From assembly GCF_031458255.1 (NCBI RefSeq), contig NZ_JAVDYC010000001.1:7612501-7676500 (forward strand): a DNA stretch of 64,000 nt. Reading direction: 5' to 3'. Position numbers and translations under genes: made by a program. This DNA is from Catenuloplanes niger. GTDB lineage: Bacteria; Actinomycetota; Actinomycetes; Mycobacteriales; Micromonosporaceae. Shown in pieces: positions 8,682-16,963 of the stretch (its first letter is position 1; every line of letters starts with the position of its first letter). Below the pieces are notes generated by a model. That model had not been told where the DNA came from and did not search any database. It saw only the letters and a list, made by a program, of their open reading frames with translations.

Positions 8682-9736
8682 ACCTGCTGTACAGCCAGGA
8701 CGAGGAGGCGCTGCGCGACTCGCTGCGCGACCTGCTCCGCACGCGGGCCGGCTCGCCGGACGACGGCTTCGACGCGGAGGTGTGGCGGCTGCTCACGGTG
8801 GAGCTGGGCGTGACCGGGCTGGTGATCCCGGAGAAGCTCGGCGGTGCGGGCGCGAGCCTGCGCGAGGCCGCGCTGGTGATGGAGGAGCTGGGCCGGTTCC
8901 TGACGCCGGTGCCCTACCTCGGCTGCGCGGTCATGGCGGTGACCGCGCTGCGGGTCGCGGGCGACACGGCGATCCTGCCCCGGATCGCGGACGGGTCGGT
9001 GTGCGCGGCGCTGGCGGTGCCGTTCGCCGGTCCGGCCGGCGACGTGCGGGTCACCGACGGGACGCTGACCGGGCGCCTGGAGTCGGTCGCGGACGCGCTG
9101 GCCGCGGACGTGCTGCTGGTGCCGGCCGGCGGCGACCTCTACGAGGTGGCGGCGGACGGGCCGGGCGTCACCCGTACCCCCGTGGTGTCCCTGGACGTCA
9201 CCCGGCCACTCGTGGACGTGGCGCTGTCCGCGGCACCCGGGCGCCGGATCGGCCCGGCGCGGCCGGCGCTGGGCGCCGCGCGCACGGCCGGGGCCGCGCT
9301 GCTGGCGTCGGAGCAGCTCGGCGTGGCCGAGTGGTGCCTCGACACGACCGTGGAGTACGCGCGGACGCGGATCCAGTTCGGCCGGCCGATCGGCTCGTTC
9401 CAGGCGATCAAGCACCGGCTGGCCGACGTCTGGGTGTCGGTGACGCAGTCCCGCGCGGTGGCCCGGTTCGCGGCCGGCGCGGTGTCCGGTGCGGATCCGG
9501 ACGGTGCCGAGCCACGGCTGGCGGCCGCGCTGGCGCAGGCGCACTGCGGTCCGGTGGCGGTGCGGGCGGCGGAGGAGTGCGTGCAGTTGCACGGCGGGAT
9601 CGGCTTCACCTGGGAACACCCGGCGCACCTCTACCTGAAGCGGGCCAAGACCACGTCGATCGCGCTCGGCACCGCCGCCGCGCACCGCCGGCAGCTCGCC
9701 GGGCTGCTCGGCCTCACGCCCGCCGGGACGCCGTGA
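8678..9736 (+). CDS. Acyl-CoA dehydrogenase, partner subunit without the usual base
   Basis: This 352-residue acyl-CoA dehydrogenase fold has an N-terminal helical domain (MNLLYSQDEEALRDSLRDLL), a shortened middle beta domain and a C-terminal helical domain with ARTRIQFGRPIGSFQAIKHRLAD and CVQLHGGIGFTWEHPAHLYLKRA. The YEG/IEGGT segment that carries the catalytic Glu is replaced by KTTSIALG, so it is probably a structural or cofactor-contributing partner of the dehydrogenase encoded just upstream. ATGA overlap enforces coupling. Its 3' end overlaps the convergent methyltransferase by 23 bases. Confidence 0.85.
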   Translation: MNLLYSQDEEALRDSLRDLLRTRAGSPDDGFDAEVWRLLTVELGVTGLVIPEKLGGAGASLREAALVMEELGRFLTPVPYLGCAVMAVTALRVAGDTAILPRIADGSVCAALAVPFAGPAGDVRVTDGTLTGRLESVADALAADVLLVPAGGDLYEVAADGPGVTRTPVVSLDVTRPLVDVALSAAPGRRIGPARPALGAARTAGAALLASEQLGVAEWCLDTTVEYARTRIQFGRPIGSFQAIKHRLADVWVSVTQSRAVARFAAGAVSGADPDGAEPRLAAALAQAHCGPVAVRAAEECVQLHGGIGFTWEHPAHLYLKRAKTTSIALGTAAAHRRQLAGLLGLTPAGTP

Positions 9737-10496
9737 CCACCAGCGTGGTGACCCGCACGGTGAACGCGCCGTCGATCGCCGCGCCCATCCGGTCCAGCAG
9801 CGGGCGGAGTCGTCCCGGCGGCAGGCGGGTGTAGAAGCCCTGGGTGGGCACCATGTCCAGCCACTCCTCGCGGGTGTAGCGGCGCTCCGACCCGAACCGC
9901 CACTCCGCCGGCTCGGTGAAGGCGCCCGCCGCCCGGATCCCGTCCGCGGCCGTCGCGCCCATCGCGGAGTAGGCCGCGGCCGCGTCCGGCGGCAGGCGCG
10001 GCAGCTCGGGCAGCACCTCCGCGTTGATCTGCGCGAACGTCTCGGCGACCGCGGGTTCCGGCTGCATCGCGTTCCAGAACACCGCGAGCCGGCCGCCGGG
10101 GCGCAGCACCTCGGCCGCGCGGCGTGCGCCGGCGACCGGGTCGACCCAGTGCCAGGTCTGACCGGCGATGACCAGATCGACGGTCCGGCCGTGCGGCTCC
10201 CACGCCTCGAACGTCGACTCGTCCACCTCGATCCCGCCCCGTCGGGCCAGCGCGGCCATCCGCGGGTCCGGCTCCACGCCGTGCACGCGGCAGCCGGCCC
10301 GGCGGAACGGGCGCGCGGAGATGCCGGTGCCGCAGCCGACGTCCAGCACGTCGATCCGCTGCCCCGGGGTGGCCTCGACGATGGCGCGCACCATCTCGGC
10401 GGGGTAGCCGGGTCGGGTGCGGTCGTAGCGCTCGGCATCGACGCCGAACGACTCCGCGACCTGGCGCTGCTCGTGTGTCCTCGGGTTAGTGGGCAT
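9714..10496 (-). CDS. Class I SAM-dependent methyltransferase
   Basis: This 260-residue protein has the class I methyltransferase core: VLDVGCGTGISARPF (motif I), HGVEPDPRM (acidic loop end), AGQTWHWVDP and LRPGGRLAVFWN (post-III). It is of the UbiE/YcgJ type; substrate unknown. It is transcribed divergently from the TetR gene at 10549, and a long inverted repeat covers its start codon, so its expression is very likely repressed by that TetR. It does not obviously belong to the surrounding acyl-CoA pathway. Confidence 0.82.
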   Translation of the reverse strand: MPTNPRTHEQRQVAESFGVDAERYDRTRPGYPAEMVRAIVEATPGQRIDVLDVGCGTGISARPFRRAGCRVHGVEPDPRMAALARRGGIEVDESTFEAWEPHGRTVDLVIAGQTWHWVDPVAGARRAAEVLRPGGRLAVFWNAMQPEPAVAETFAQINAEVLPELPRLPPDAAAAYSAMGATAADGIRAAGAFTEPAEWRFGSERRYTREEWLDMVPTQGFYTRLPPGRLRPLLDRMGAAIDGAFTVRVTTLVVTASRRA

Positions 10497-10525
10497 TCGC
10501 CCACTCTAGTGGGCGAGTGCCCATT
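10488..10525. promoter_or_regulatory. Long operator between methyltransferase and TetR genes
   Basis: Two 18-nt arms, AGTGGGCATTCGCCCACT and AGTGGGCGAGTGCCCATT, form an inverted repeat with 16/18 complementary positions around a CT spacer. Each arm is itself nearly palindromic (GGGC...GCCC), so two dimers could bind side by side. It overlaps the ATG of the methyltransferase and lies just before the TetR promoter, the expected place for a divergent autoregulated operator. Confidence 0.75.
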
Positions 10526-10548
10526 AGGCGAGCCGGTACTGTCGTGGT

Positions 10549-11136
10549 GTGCCGACCGGTGTGGCGATTCGTGACGTGCGCGAGCACCTGTTCGCCGCCG
10601 CCGAGCGGATCCTGGTCCGGGACGGCGCCGCGGCGCTGACCAGCCGTGCCGTCACCGCCGAGGCCGGCGTCGCCAAGGGCGTGCTGCACCGGCACTTCGC
10701 GGACTTCGACGGCTTCCTCGCCGACCTGATCGGCGACCGCATCGCCGGGCTGGCCCCGCGGTCCGCCGCGCTCCGCGAGTCCGCCGGCACCGGCACCGTG
10801 GTGGGCAACCTGGCCGGCGCGATCACCGAGCTCTTCACCTCCGTCGCGGTCGGGCTGATCAGCCTGATGATCTTCCGCGACGACCTCCGGGCCCGGCTCC
10901 GCACCGAACACCCCGGCGGCGTCCCGCTGCTGGCCGACGCGACCGCGATGATCGCGTCCTACCTCACGCTGGAACGCGACGCCGGCCGGCTGGCCCCGGA
11001 CGCGGACCCGCAGATGCTCGCGTACACGCTGATCGGCTCCGGTCATCTGCTTTCCGCCGGGCGCCGTGACTCCCCGCCGGACGAGGCCGAGGTCTCCCGC
11101 ATGATCACCTCGGTCGTCGCCCCGGCGCTGCGCTGA
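10549..11136 (+). CDS. TetR family transcriptional regulator
   Basis: This 195-residue regulator has an N-terminal TetR helix-turn-helix: VREHLFAAAERILVRDG, then LTSRAVTAEAGVAKGVLHRHFADFDGF with the recognition helix at about residues 37-56. The C-terminal ligand domain is Ala/Leu-rich. The GTG start lies 6 bases after a TACTGT -10-like element (10537-10542) and has no ribosome site, so the message may be leaderless. It is divergent from the methyltransferase, with the operator at 10488-10525 between them; it probably controls that pair and not the whole catabolic island. Confidence 0.85.
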   Translation: MPTGVAIRDVREHLFAAAERILVRDGAAALTSRAVTAEAGVAKGVLHRHFADFDGFLADLIGDRIAGLAPRSAALRESAGTGTVVGNLAGAITELFTSVAVGLISLMIFRDDLRARLRTEHPGGVPLLADATAMIASYLTLERDAGRLAPDADPQMLAYTLIGSGHLLSAGRRDSPPDEAEVSRMITSVVAPALR

Positions 11137-11281
11137 CGCCCGCACCCGGGGGATCGGCGCAGCCTGGGATCGGCGGGCCGTGGTAGCCGTCCGTGGCTCC
11201 GGCCAAGGTGGAGGGACCCGAGCCGGGCGGACGTCGTCGCCGGCCGGGGTGTCCTGTCCGGCGTGCGACCCGGGAGAGCGT

Positions 11282-11884
11282 ATGGATTCGCGAGATGTGT
11301 CGGGTGTGTCCCGGCGAGGGGTGCTGGGCGGTGGTGCCGCCCTCGCGGCGGTGCCGTTGCTGGGCGCGGGGGCGGCCCCCGCGGCGGCGGCGCCGGATCA
11401 CGGGCCGGCCGGCGACCCGGTCGTGACGGTACGGGTGGAGGTCAACGGCGAGCCGCGGGCGATCGAGGTGGACCCGCGGGTGACGTTGCTCGACACGCTG
11501 CGTGACCGGCTGGGGCTGACCGGCACGAAGAAGGGCTGCGACCGCGGTCAGTGCGGCGCGTGCACCGTGCACGTGGACGGCCGACGGGTGCTGTCCTGCC
11601 TGACGCTGGCCGCGGTCACCGACGGGTGCGCCGTCACCACGATCGAGGGCCTGGCGCAGGGCGAGAAGCTGCACCCGATGCAGCAGGCGTTCGTGGAGCG
11701 GGACGGCCTGCAGTGCGGCTTCTGCACGTCCGGCCAGATCATGTCGGCGGTCGGGATGGTCCGGGAGGGGCGGCCGAGAACCGACGACGAGATCCGGGAG
11801 CGGATGTCCGGCAACATCTGCCGGTGCAGCGCGTACCCGTCCATCGTGGCGGCGATCAAGGACGCGCAGCAGGTGATGCGCTGA
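11282..11884 (+). CDS. Tat-exported [2Fe-2S] subunit of a xanthine-oxidase-family enzyme (PaoA-like)
   Basis: This 200-residue protein starts with a Tat signal (SRRGVLGGGAALAAVPLLGAG). It continues with a plant-type ferredoxin domain (GCDRGQCGACTVHVDGRRVLSC) and a four-helix domain holding the second cluster (LQCGFCTSGQIMSAV and NICRCSAYPSIV). It is the small electron-transfer subunit of a molybdenum hydroxylase. Export through Tat and the gene order match PaoA of the E. coli periplasmic aldehyde oxidoreductase PaoABC. The ATG at 11282 follows GGGAGAGC. It overlaps the FAD-subunit gene by 3 bases. No molybdopterin-subunit gene is in the operon. Confidence 0.88.
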   Translation: MDSRDVSGVSRRGVLGGGAALAAVPLLGAGAAPAAAAPDHGPAGDPVVTVRVEVNGEPRAIEVDPRVTLLDTLRDRLGLTGTKKGCDRGQCGACTVHVDGRRVLSCLTLAAVTDGCAVTTIEGLAQGEKLHPMQQAFVERDGLQCGFCTSGQIMSAVGMVREGRPRTDDEIRERMSGNICRCSAYPSIVAAIKDAQQVMR

Positions 11885-12867
11885 TGCGAGGGTTCACGTA
11901 CTCCCGGCCCACGTCGGTGCGCGACGCGGTGGCCGGGGCCGGGCCGGGCACCGCGTTCCTGGCCGGCGGCACGACGCTGGTCGACCTGATGAAGCTCGAG
12001 GTGATGAGCCCGGGCGAGGTGCGCGACATCAACCGGCTGCCGCTGCGGGGCATCACGCTGGACGCGGACGGGCTGCACCTCGGCGCGCTGGAGCGGATGA
12101 GCGACGTCGCCGCGCACCGCACGGTCCGCACGGACTACCCGGTGATCGCGGAGGCGCTGGAGCTGAGCGCGTCCGGACAGCTGCGCAACATGGCCAGCAT
12201 CGGCGGCAACCTGTTGCAGCGCACCCGGTGCGGGTACTTCCGGGACGTCGCGTCGCCGTGCAACAAGCGGGAACCGGGCAGCGGCTGCGCGGCGCTGACC
12301 GGCGTGAACCGCGGCCACGCGATCCTCGGCACCAGCGAGTCGTGCATCGCCACGCACCCGAGCGATCTGGCGGTGGCGCTGGTCGCGCTCGGCGCGAGCG
12401 TGCGTCTGACGTCGGCGCGCGGGACACGGACGGTACCGCTGGACGCGTTCTACCCGCTGCCCGGCGGCACACCGCACGTCGAGAACGCGCTCACGCCCGG
12501 GGAACTCGTCACCGGCGTGACCGTGCCGCGGTCGCGCTGGGCGGCGCACTCCACCTACCTCAAGATCAGGGACCGGCAGTCGTACGAGTTCGCGCTCGCC
12601 TCCGCGGCCGTCGCGCTCGAGGTGCGCCGCGGCACGATCGTGCAGGCCCGGGTCGCGGTCGGCGGCGTGGCGACCCGGCCGTGGCGGCTGACCGCGGTGG
12701 AGACGGCACTGGCCGGCCGGCGCGCCACGGACGAGGTCTTCGAGGCGGCGGTGGCGCGGGCGGCGGACGGCGCGCAGCCGCGCGAGCACAACGGTTTCAA
12801 GCCCGCACTGCTCCGGCGTACGGTCGTCCGCGCGCTCACCGTGCTGCGCGAGCGCGGCCATGCTTGA
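11884..12867 (+). CDS. FAD-binding subunit of a xanthine-oxidase-family enzyme (PaoB-like)
   Basis: This 327-residue protein has the FAD-binding PCMH fold (FLAGGTTLVDLMKL, then NMASIGGNLLQRTRC) and a CO-dehydrogenase-flavoprotein C-terminal domain. Between them, RCGYFRD...PCNKREPGSGCAAL holds extra cysteines as in PaoB and 4-hydroxybenzoyl-CoA reductase beta subunits, where they bind a [4Fe-4S] cluster. It should pass electrons from the 2Fe-2S subunit to an acceptor. Start ATG overlaps the previous stop; its end overlaps the XdhC-like gene by 8 bases, leaving no room for the molybdopterin subunit. Confidence 0.88.
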   Translation: MRGFTYSRPTSVRDAVAGAGPGTAFLAGGTTLVDLMKLEVMSPGEVRDINRLPLRGITLDADGLHLGALERMSDVAAHRTVRTDYPVIAEALELSASGQLRNMASIGGNLLQRTRCGYFRDVASPCNKREPGSGCAALTGVNRGHAILGTSESCIATHPSDLAVALVALGASVRLTSARGTRTVPLDAFYPLPGGTPHVENALTPGELVTGVTVPRSRWAAHSTYLKIRDRQSYEFALASAAVALEVRRGTIVQARVAVGGVATRPWRLTAVETALAGRRATDEVFEAAVARAADGAQPREHNGFKPALLRRTVVRALTVLRERGHA

Positions 12868-13897
12868 GCTGGCACCGGCGCTGGCCGGATCCACCGAGCC
12901 GTTCGTGGCCGCCACGGTGGTGAGCGTGCGGGGCAGCGCGCCCCGGCAGCCGGGCGCGTCGCTGGTGGTGACCGCGGACGGGACGATGCTCGGCAACGTC
13001 TCCGGCGGCTGCGTCGACGCCGAGGTCTACCAGGCCTGCCAGGAGATGCTGGCCGGCGACGGCACGCCCCGGCTGATGCGGTTCGGCTACAGCGACGCCG
13101 ACGGGCTCGGCGCCGGCCTCACCTGCGGCGGCACGATCGAGTTGCTCCTGCGCCGCTACGACCTCGGTGCGGAGCCGGACCTGGCGGCCGCGCTGGCCGC
13201 CGCCGCCCGCGACGAGCCGGTCGCGGTGTCCACCGTGGTGCGCGGCCCGGACGTGGGCCGGGTGATTGTGGCCGGGGTGGTCGCGGACGCGGCGGACGAA
13301 TCCGGCACGCTGGTGGAGCGGCACGAGCCCGCGCCCCGGATGCTGATCTTCGGTGCGATCGACCACGCGGCGGCGCTCGCTCAGGCCGGCACGTTCCTCG
13401 GCTACCGGGTGACGGTCTGCGACGCACGGGCCACGTTCGCCACGGCGGCGCGGTTCCCGCACGCGGCCGAGGTGGTCGTCGACTGGCCGCACCGATACCT
13501 GGCCGGCCAGCGGGTGGACGCGCGGACGGCGATCTGCGTGCTCACCCACGATCCACGGTTCGACGTGCCGCTGCTGACCGCGGCGCTGCGGTTGCCGGTC
13601 GCGTACGTCGGGGCGATGGGTTCCCGGCGCACCCACACCGACCGGCTGGCGCGGTTGCGCGCGGCCGGGCTGACCGACGCGGAACTGGACCGGCTGCACT
13701 CGCCGATCGGGCTCGACATCGGCGCCCGGACGTCACCGGAGATCGCGCTGTCGATCGCGGCGGAGATCGTCGCGCAGCGGCGCGGCGGTGCCGGCCTGCC
13801 GCTGCGCGGCGGTGCCGGCCTGCCGCTGCGCGGCGGCGTCCCCGTTCACCGGCTCGATCACGGGGTCGGCATCTTCGACGGGCAGGGGACACGGTGA
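12860..13897 (+). CDS. XdhC/PaoD-like molybdenum cofactor insertion protein
   Basis: This 345-residue XdhC/CoxI family protein has an N-terminal domain with VRGSAPRQPGASLVV and GNVSGGCVDAEVY, and a C-terminal Rossmann domain with AYVGAMGSRRTHTDR and SPIGLDIGARTSPEIALSIAAEIVA. Homologues bind Moco, protect it during sulfuration and insert it into a molybdenum hydroxylase apoprotein. The C-terminus carries two copies of RGGAGLPL (24-bp direct repeat 13781-13828) and a short tail. It is the third gene of a PaoA-PaoB-PaoD-like operon in which the enzyme it should serve is absent. Confidence 0.85.
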   Translation: MLELAPALAGSTEPFVAATVVSVRGSAPRQPGASLVVTADGTMLGNVSGGCVDAEVYQACQEMLAGDGTPRLMRFGYSDADGLGAGLTCGGTIELLLRRYDLGAEPDLAAALAAAARDEPVAVSTVVRGPDVGRVIVAGVVADAADESGTLVERHEPAPRMLIFGAIDHAAALAQAGTFLGYRVTVCDARATFATAARFPHAAEVVVDWPHRYLAGQRVDARTAICVLTHDPRFDVPLLTAALRLPVAYVGAMGSRRTHTDRLARLRAAGLTDAELDRLHSPIGLDIGARTSPEIALSIAAEIVAQRRGGAGLPLRGGAGLPLRGGVPVHRLDHGVGIFDGQGTR

Positions 13898-14088
13898 CCG
13901 TCACCCGCCGGTCCGCATCGCGGCGTCCGGCGCGATGACGACGCCGCCGGCGGCCGGCGGGGCCGGGGCGACCACGGCCACGCGATGTCCGGGCGCCGGC
14001 GGCACCGTTCCGGACGGAACCGATCACATTGGACGAAGTGCTGGTGGACGGCGCGGGATATTGATGATTCCGTGTTGTGTCAGAGGTA

Positions 14089-14125
14089 TTGACGCGGCGT
14101 TGCAGGAATATACACTCCCAGTGTA
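14089..14125 (+). promoter_or_regulatory. Promoter with operator site C before the ABC importer operon
   Basis: TTGACG (14089-14094), 16 bases, then TACACT (14111-14116) is a plausible sigma-70-type promoter. The -10 is the left arm of a perfect inverted repeat TACACT-CCC-AGTGTA (14111-14125), with the same 6-3-6 layout as the sites at 6731 and 20223. About 60 bases of leader follow before the livG-like start. Confidence 0.55.
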
Positions 14126-14188
14126 ATTACCTCGGCCGGCCCGTCGCACGGGCGACGACCGCTCGGCGAGGTGCTGGGCGAGGTGACC

Positions 14189-15334
14189 ATGGGCGCACCA
14201 CCGCACAACGCACCATCCGACGGGGCACCATCCGACAGGGCACCATCCGACGGGACGCCATCCGGGCAGGCACCGGTGTCACCGGGGCTCGAGCTCGCCG
14301 GCATCGGCGTGCGGTTCGGCGGGCTCACCGCGCTGGACGACGTCTCGCTGACCGTCCCGCCCGGCCGGATCGTCGGCGTGATCGGGCCGAACGGCGCGGG
14401 CAAGACCACGGTGTTCAACGTGATCTGCGGCTTCGTGGCGCCGCACACCGGCACGCTGTCGCTCGGCGGCCGGCCGCTGCGCCCGAAACCGCACCGGCTC
14501 GCCCGGGCCGGGATCGCCCGCACGCTGCAGGGCGTCGGCCTGTTCGCCGGGCTCACGCTCGCGGAGAACGTGATGACCGGCGCCCGGGCCCGGGCCGGGT
14601 TCGTCTCGTCGCTGCTCGGCGCGCCGTGGGCCGCGCGGGACGAGCGGCGGCTGCGGACCGAGGCGCTCGCGCTGCTGGACAGCCTGGACATCGCGCGGCA
14701 CGCGGACGCGCTGCCCGCCACCCTGCCGTACGCGATTCAGAAGAAGGCCGGGCTGGCCCGCGCGCTCGCCGCCCGCCCGCGCCTGCTGCTGCTCGACGAG
14801 CCGGCCGGCGGCCTCGGCGCGGAGGAGATCGACGAGCTGGCCGCGCTGATCCGGGACCTGCCGTCGAGCGCGGGCACGGCCGTGCTGCTGGTCGAGCACC
14901 ACATGGACCTGGTGATGTCCGTCTGCGACGAGATCGTCGTGCTCGACTTCGGCCGGGTCGTCGCGACCGGCACGCCGGACCGGGTGCGCGGCGAGCCCGC
15001 GGTCGCCGCCGCCTACCTCGGCACCGAGGCGATCACCCCGGACGGCGCGGCCCTCGCTCCCCGCGACACCCGGCTCGCGGCCACCGGACCGGCCGACGCC
15101 GCGGCCGGCGGCGCGACGACTCGTGACGCCACGGCCGGCAGCGCCACGGCCGGCAGCGCCACGGCCGGCAGCGCCACGGCCGGCGGCACCACGGCTGGTG
15201 ACGCTACGACCGGCGGCGCGTTGGTCGACGGCGCGACGGCCGACGGTGCCGCGGCTGGTGGTGCCGCGGCCGGTGGGCGGCCGCCCGATCCGCCGCCGGG
15301 CGGGTCCGGTGACGGCGTGGTGGCGATCCGATGA
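14189..15334 (+). CDS. Branched-chain-type ABC importer ATPase (LivG-like) with low-complexity extensions
   Basis: This 381-residue ATPase has Walker A GPNGAGKTT, a degenerate signature region LPYAIQKKAGLARALA, Walker B RLLLLDEPAGGL and an H-loop LLVEHHMDL. With the next four genes it forms a complete hydrophobic amino acid type importer. It is longer than usual: about 30 residues of PSDGA-like repeats precede the domain and about 95 residues of Ala/Gly/Thr repeats follow it, both encoded by 15-bp tandem repeats. The ATG at 14189 with GAGG 5 bases upstream is preferred to the GTG at 14171. ATGA overlap with the next gene. Confidence 0.88.
   Translation: MGAPPHNAPSDGAPSDRAPSDGTPSGQAPVSPGLELAGIGVRFGGLTALDDVSLTVPPGRIVGVIGPNGAGKTTVFNVICGFVAPHTGTLSLGGRPLRPKPHRLARAGIARTLQGVGLFAGLTLAENVMTGARARAGFVSSLLGAPWAARDERRLRTEALALLDSLDIARHADALPATLPYAIQKKAGLARALAARPRLLLLDEPAGGLGAEEIDELAALIRDLPSSAGTAVLLVEHHMDLVMSVCDEIVVLDFGRVVATGTPDRVRGEPAVAAAYLGTEAITPDGAALAPRDTRLAATGPADAAAGGATTRDATAGSATAGSATAGSATAGGTTAGDATTGGALVDGATADGAAAGGAAAGGRPPDPPPGGSGDGVVAIR
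14211..14270. repeat. 15-bp tandem repeat, 5' part of the livG-like gene
   Basis: Four units of CACCATCCGACGGGG with few changes encode the N-terminal PSDGA/PSDRA repeats ahead of the ATPase domain. Confidence 0.85.
15128..15187. repeat. 15-bp tandem repeat, 3' part of the livG-like gene
   Basis: Three exact units of GCCACGGCCGGCAGC and a fourth near-exact one encode ATAGS repeats in the C-terminal extension. Confidence 0.88.
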
Positions 15335-16095
15335 CCGCCACCGCCGATCCGGCGCCGGGCCCCCGGCACGCGGCCCCCGAGGAACCACTGCTCCGGATCT
15401 CACACCTCACCGCCGGGTACGGTGCCGCCCCCGTGCTGCACGACGTGACGCTCGCCGTGCCGCCCGGCGCGATCGTGGCCGTGCTCGGCGCGAACGGGGC
15501 CGGCAAGACCACGCTGCTGCGTACCGTGTCGGGGTTGTTGCGTCCGTCCGCCGGCAGCGTGCGACTGTCCGGCGTGGACCTGGCGCGGGTCCCGGTCGAG
15601 CACCGGGTCCGGCGCGGCATGGCGCACGTGCCGGAGGGCCGCGGCGTGGTCGCGGAGCTGACCGTGGACGAGAACCTGCGGCTCGGTGGCCTGTGGCGAT
15701 CCGACCGCCGGGACGCCCGCCGCGCGCTCGACGAGGTCTACGCGCTGTTCGACCCGCTCGCCCGGCGGCGCGGGCACGCCGGGCACCAGCTGTCCGGCGG
15801 CGAACGGCAGATGCTGGCGATCGGCCGCGCGCTGGTCGCCCGCCCCCGCCTGCTGCTGCTCGACGAGCCGTCGCTCGGCCTCGCGCCCCGGGTCACCGCG
15901 CAGCTCATGGGCCTGCTGGCGAGCCTGCGCGACGACACCGGGCTGGCCGTGCTGCTGGTCGAACAGAACGTGCGCAGCGCGCTCTCGGTCGCCGACCGGG
16001 GCGTGGTCATGTCACTCGGCCGGGTGGTGCGCGACGCGGACGCCGCGGACCTGCGCGACGACGACGCCCTCCGGCACGCCTACCTGGGGTTCTAG
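15331..16095 (+). CDS. Branched-chain-type ABC importer ATPase (LivF-like)
   Basis: This 254-residue ATPase has Walker A GANGAGKTT, signature LSGGERQMLAIGRAL, Walker B RLLLLDEPSLGL and the LivF-type VPEGRGVVAELTVDENL segment. It pairs with the LivG-like ATPase to power uptake. The first 25 residues before LLRISHLTAGYG are a short Pro/Ala-rich extension. ATGA overlap with livG; the permease gene begins 1 base after its stop. Confidence 0.9.
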   Translation: MTATADPAPGPRHAAPEEPLLRISHLTAGYGAAPVLHDVTLAVPPGAIVAVLGANGAGKTTLLRTVSGLLRPSAGSVRLSGVDLARVPVEHRVRRGMAHVPEGRGVVAELTVDENLRLGGLWRSDRRDARRALDEVYALFDPLARRRGHAGHQLSGGERQMLAIGRALVARPRLLLLDEPSLGLAPRVTAQLMGLLASLRDDTGLAVLLVEQNVRSALSVADRGVVMSLGRVVRDADAADLRDDDALRHAYLGF

Positions 16096-16096
16096 C

Positions 16097-16963
16097 ATGG
16101 AACGACTCGCCTTCCTCACCGTGGACGGGCTGACCCGTGGCGCGGTCTACGCCGCGATGGCGCTCGCGCTGGTGCTCATCTGGCGCGGCGCCCGAATCGT
16201 CAACTTCGCCCAGGGCGCGATGGCCGTGGCGGCCGCGTACGTCGCGCACAGCGTCACGGCCGCCACCGGCTCGTTCTGGCTCGGCTTCCTCGCCGCGCCG
16301 GTCGCCGGGCTCGCGCTCGGCTGGCTGGCGGAACGCCTGGTGATGCGCCACGTCGGGCACGACCGGCCGCTGAACGCGGTGATCGTCGCGCTCGGCCTGG
16401 TCCTGCTGATCACCGCGGTGCTCGGCATCGTCTACGGCAACGAGTTCCGGCCGGCGCCGCCCGCGTTCGACCGGACGGCCGGGTTCGCGCTGCTCTCGCC
16501 GTACGACATCTTCGTGTTCCTGTCCGTGGCCGTCACGGTCGGTGCGCTGGCCCTGCTGTTCACCCGCAGCAAGGTCGGCCTGCGACTGCGGGCGTCCGCG
16601 TTCGCGCCGGAGGTGTCCCGGCTGCTCGGCGTGAACGTCGGCGGCATGCTGCTGCTCGGCTGGGTGCTCGCGGCCGGCGTCGGCGCGCTCGCCGGGATGC
16701 TGATCATCCCGACCGAGTTCGGCCTGCACCCGAACGCGATGGACCGCTCGTTCGTGGTCGCGTTCACCGCGGCCGTGGTCGGCGGCCTGGACAGCCCGGC
16801 CGGCGCGGTGATCGGCGGGCTCGCGGTCGGCCTGGTGCTGTCGTTCGTCGGCGGCTACCTCGGCGACCAGGTCACACCGCTGGCGATCATCGTGCTGCTG
16901 CTGGCCGTGCTGCTGATCCGCCCGGCCGGCCTGTTCGCCAAGCCCGCGGCGAGGCGGATATGA
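16097..16963 (+). CDS. Branched-chain-type ABC importer permease (LivH-like)
   Basis: This 288-residue membrane protein has about eight hydrophobic helices and the LivH hallmarks RIVNFAQGAMAVAAAY near the N-terminus and VVAFTAAVVGGLDSPAGAVIGG near the C-terminus (coupling region). It forms the translocation path with the LivM-like subunit. It begins right after the LivF-like stop and overlaps the next permease by 4 bases. Confidence 0.9.
   Translation: MERLAFLTVDGLTRGAVYAAMALALVLIWRGARIVNFAQGAMAVAAAYVAHSVTAATGSFWLGFLAAPVAGLALGWLAERLVMRHVGHDRPLNAVIVALGLVLLITAVLGIVYGNEFRPAPPAFDRTAGFALLSPYDIFVFLSVAVTVGALALLFTRSKVGLRLRASAFAPEVSRLLGVNVGGMLLLGWVLAAGVGALAGMLIIPTEFGLHPNAMDRSFVVAFTAAVVGGLDSPAGAVIGGLAVGLVLSFVGGYLGDQVTPLAIIVLLLAVLLIRPAGLFAKPAARRI

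Noticed and set aside
7832-10504. An 890-codon open frame antisense to the acyl-CoA dehydrogenase genes
   Set aside because: Arg/Pro/Ala-rich with no domain; it is the GC-driven shadow of the genuine genes on the + strand, although its upstream part coincides with the methyltransferase region in another frame.
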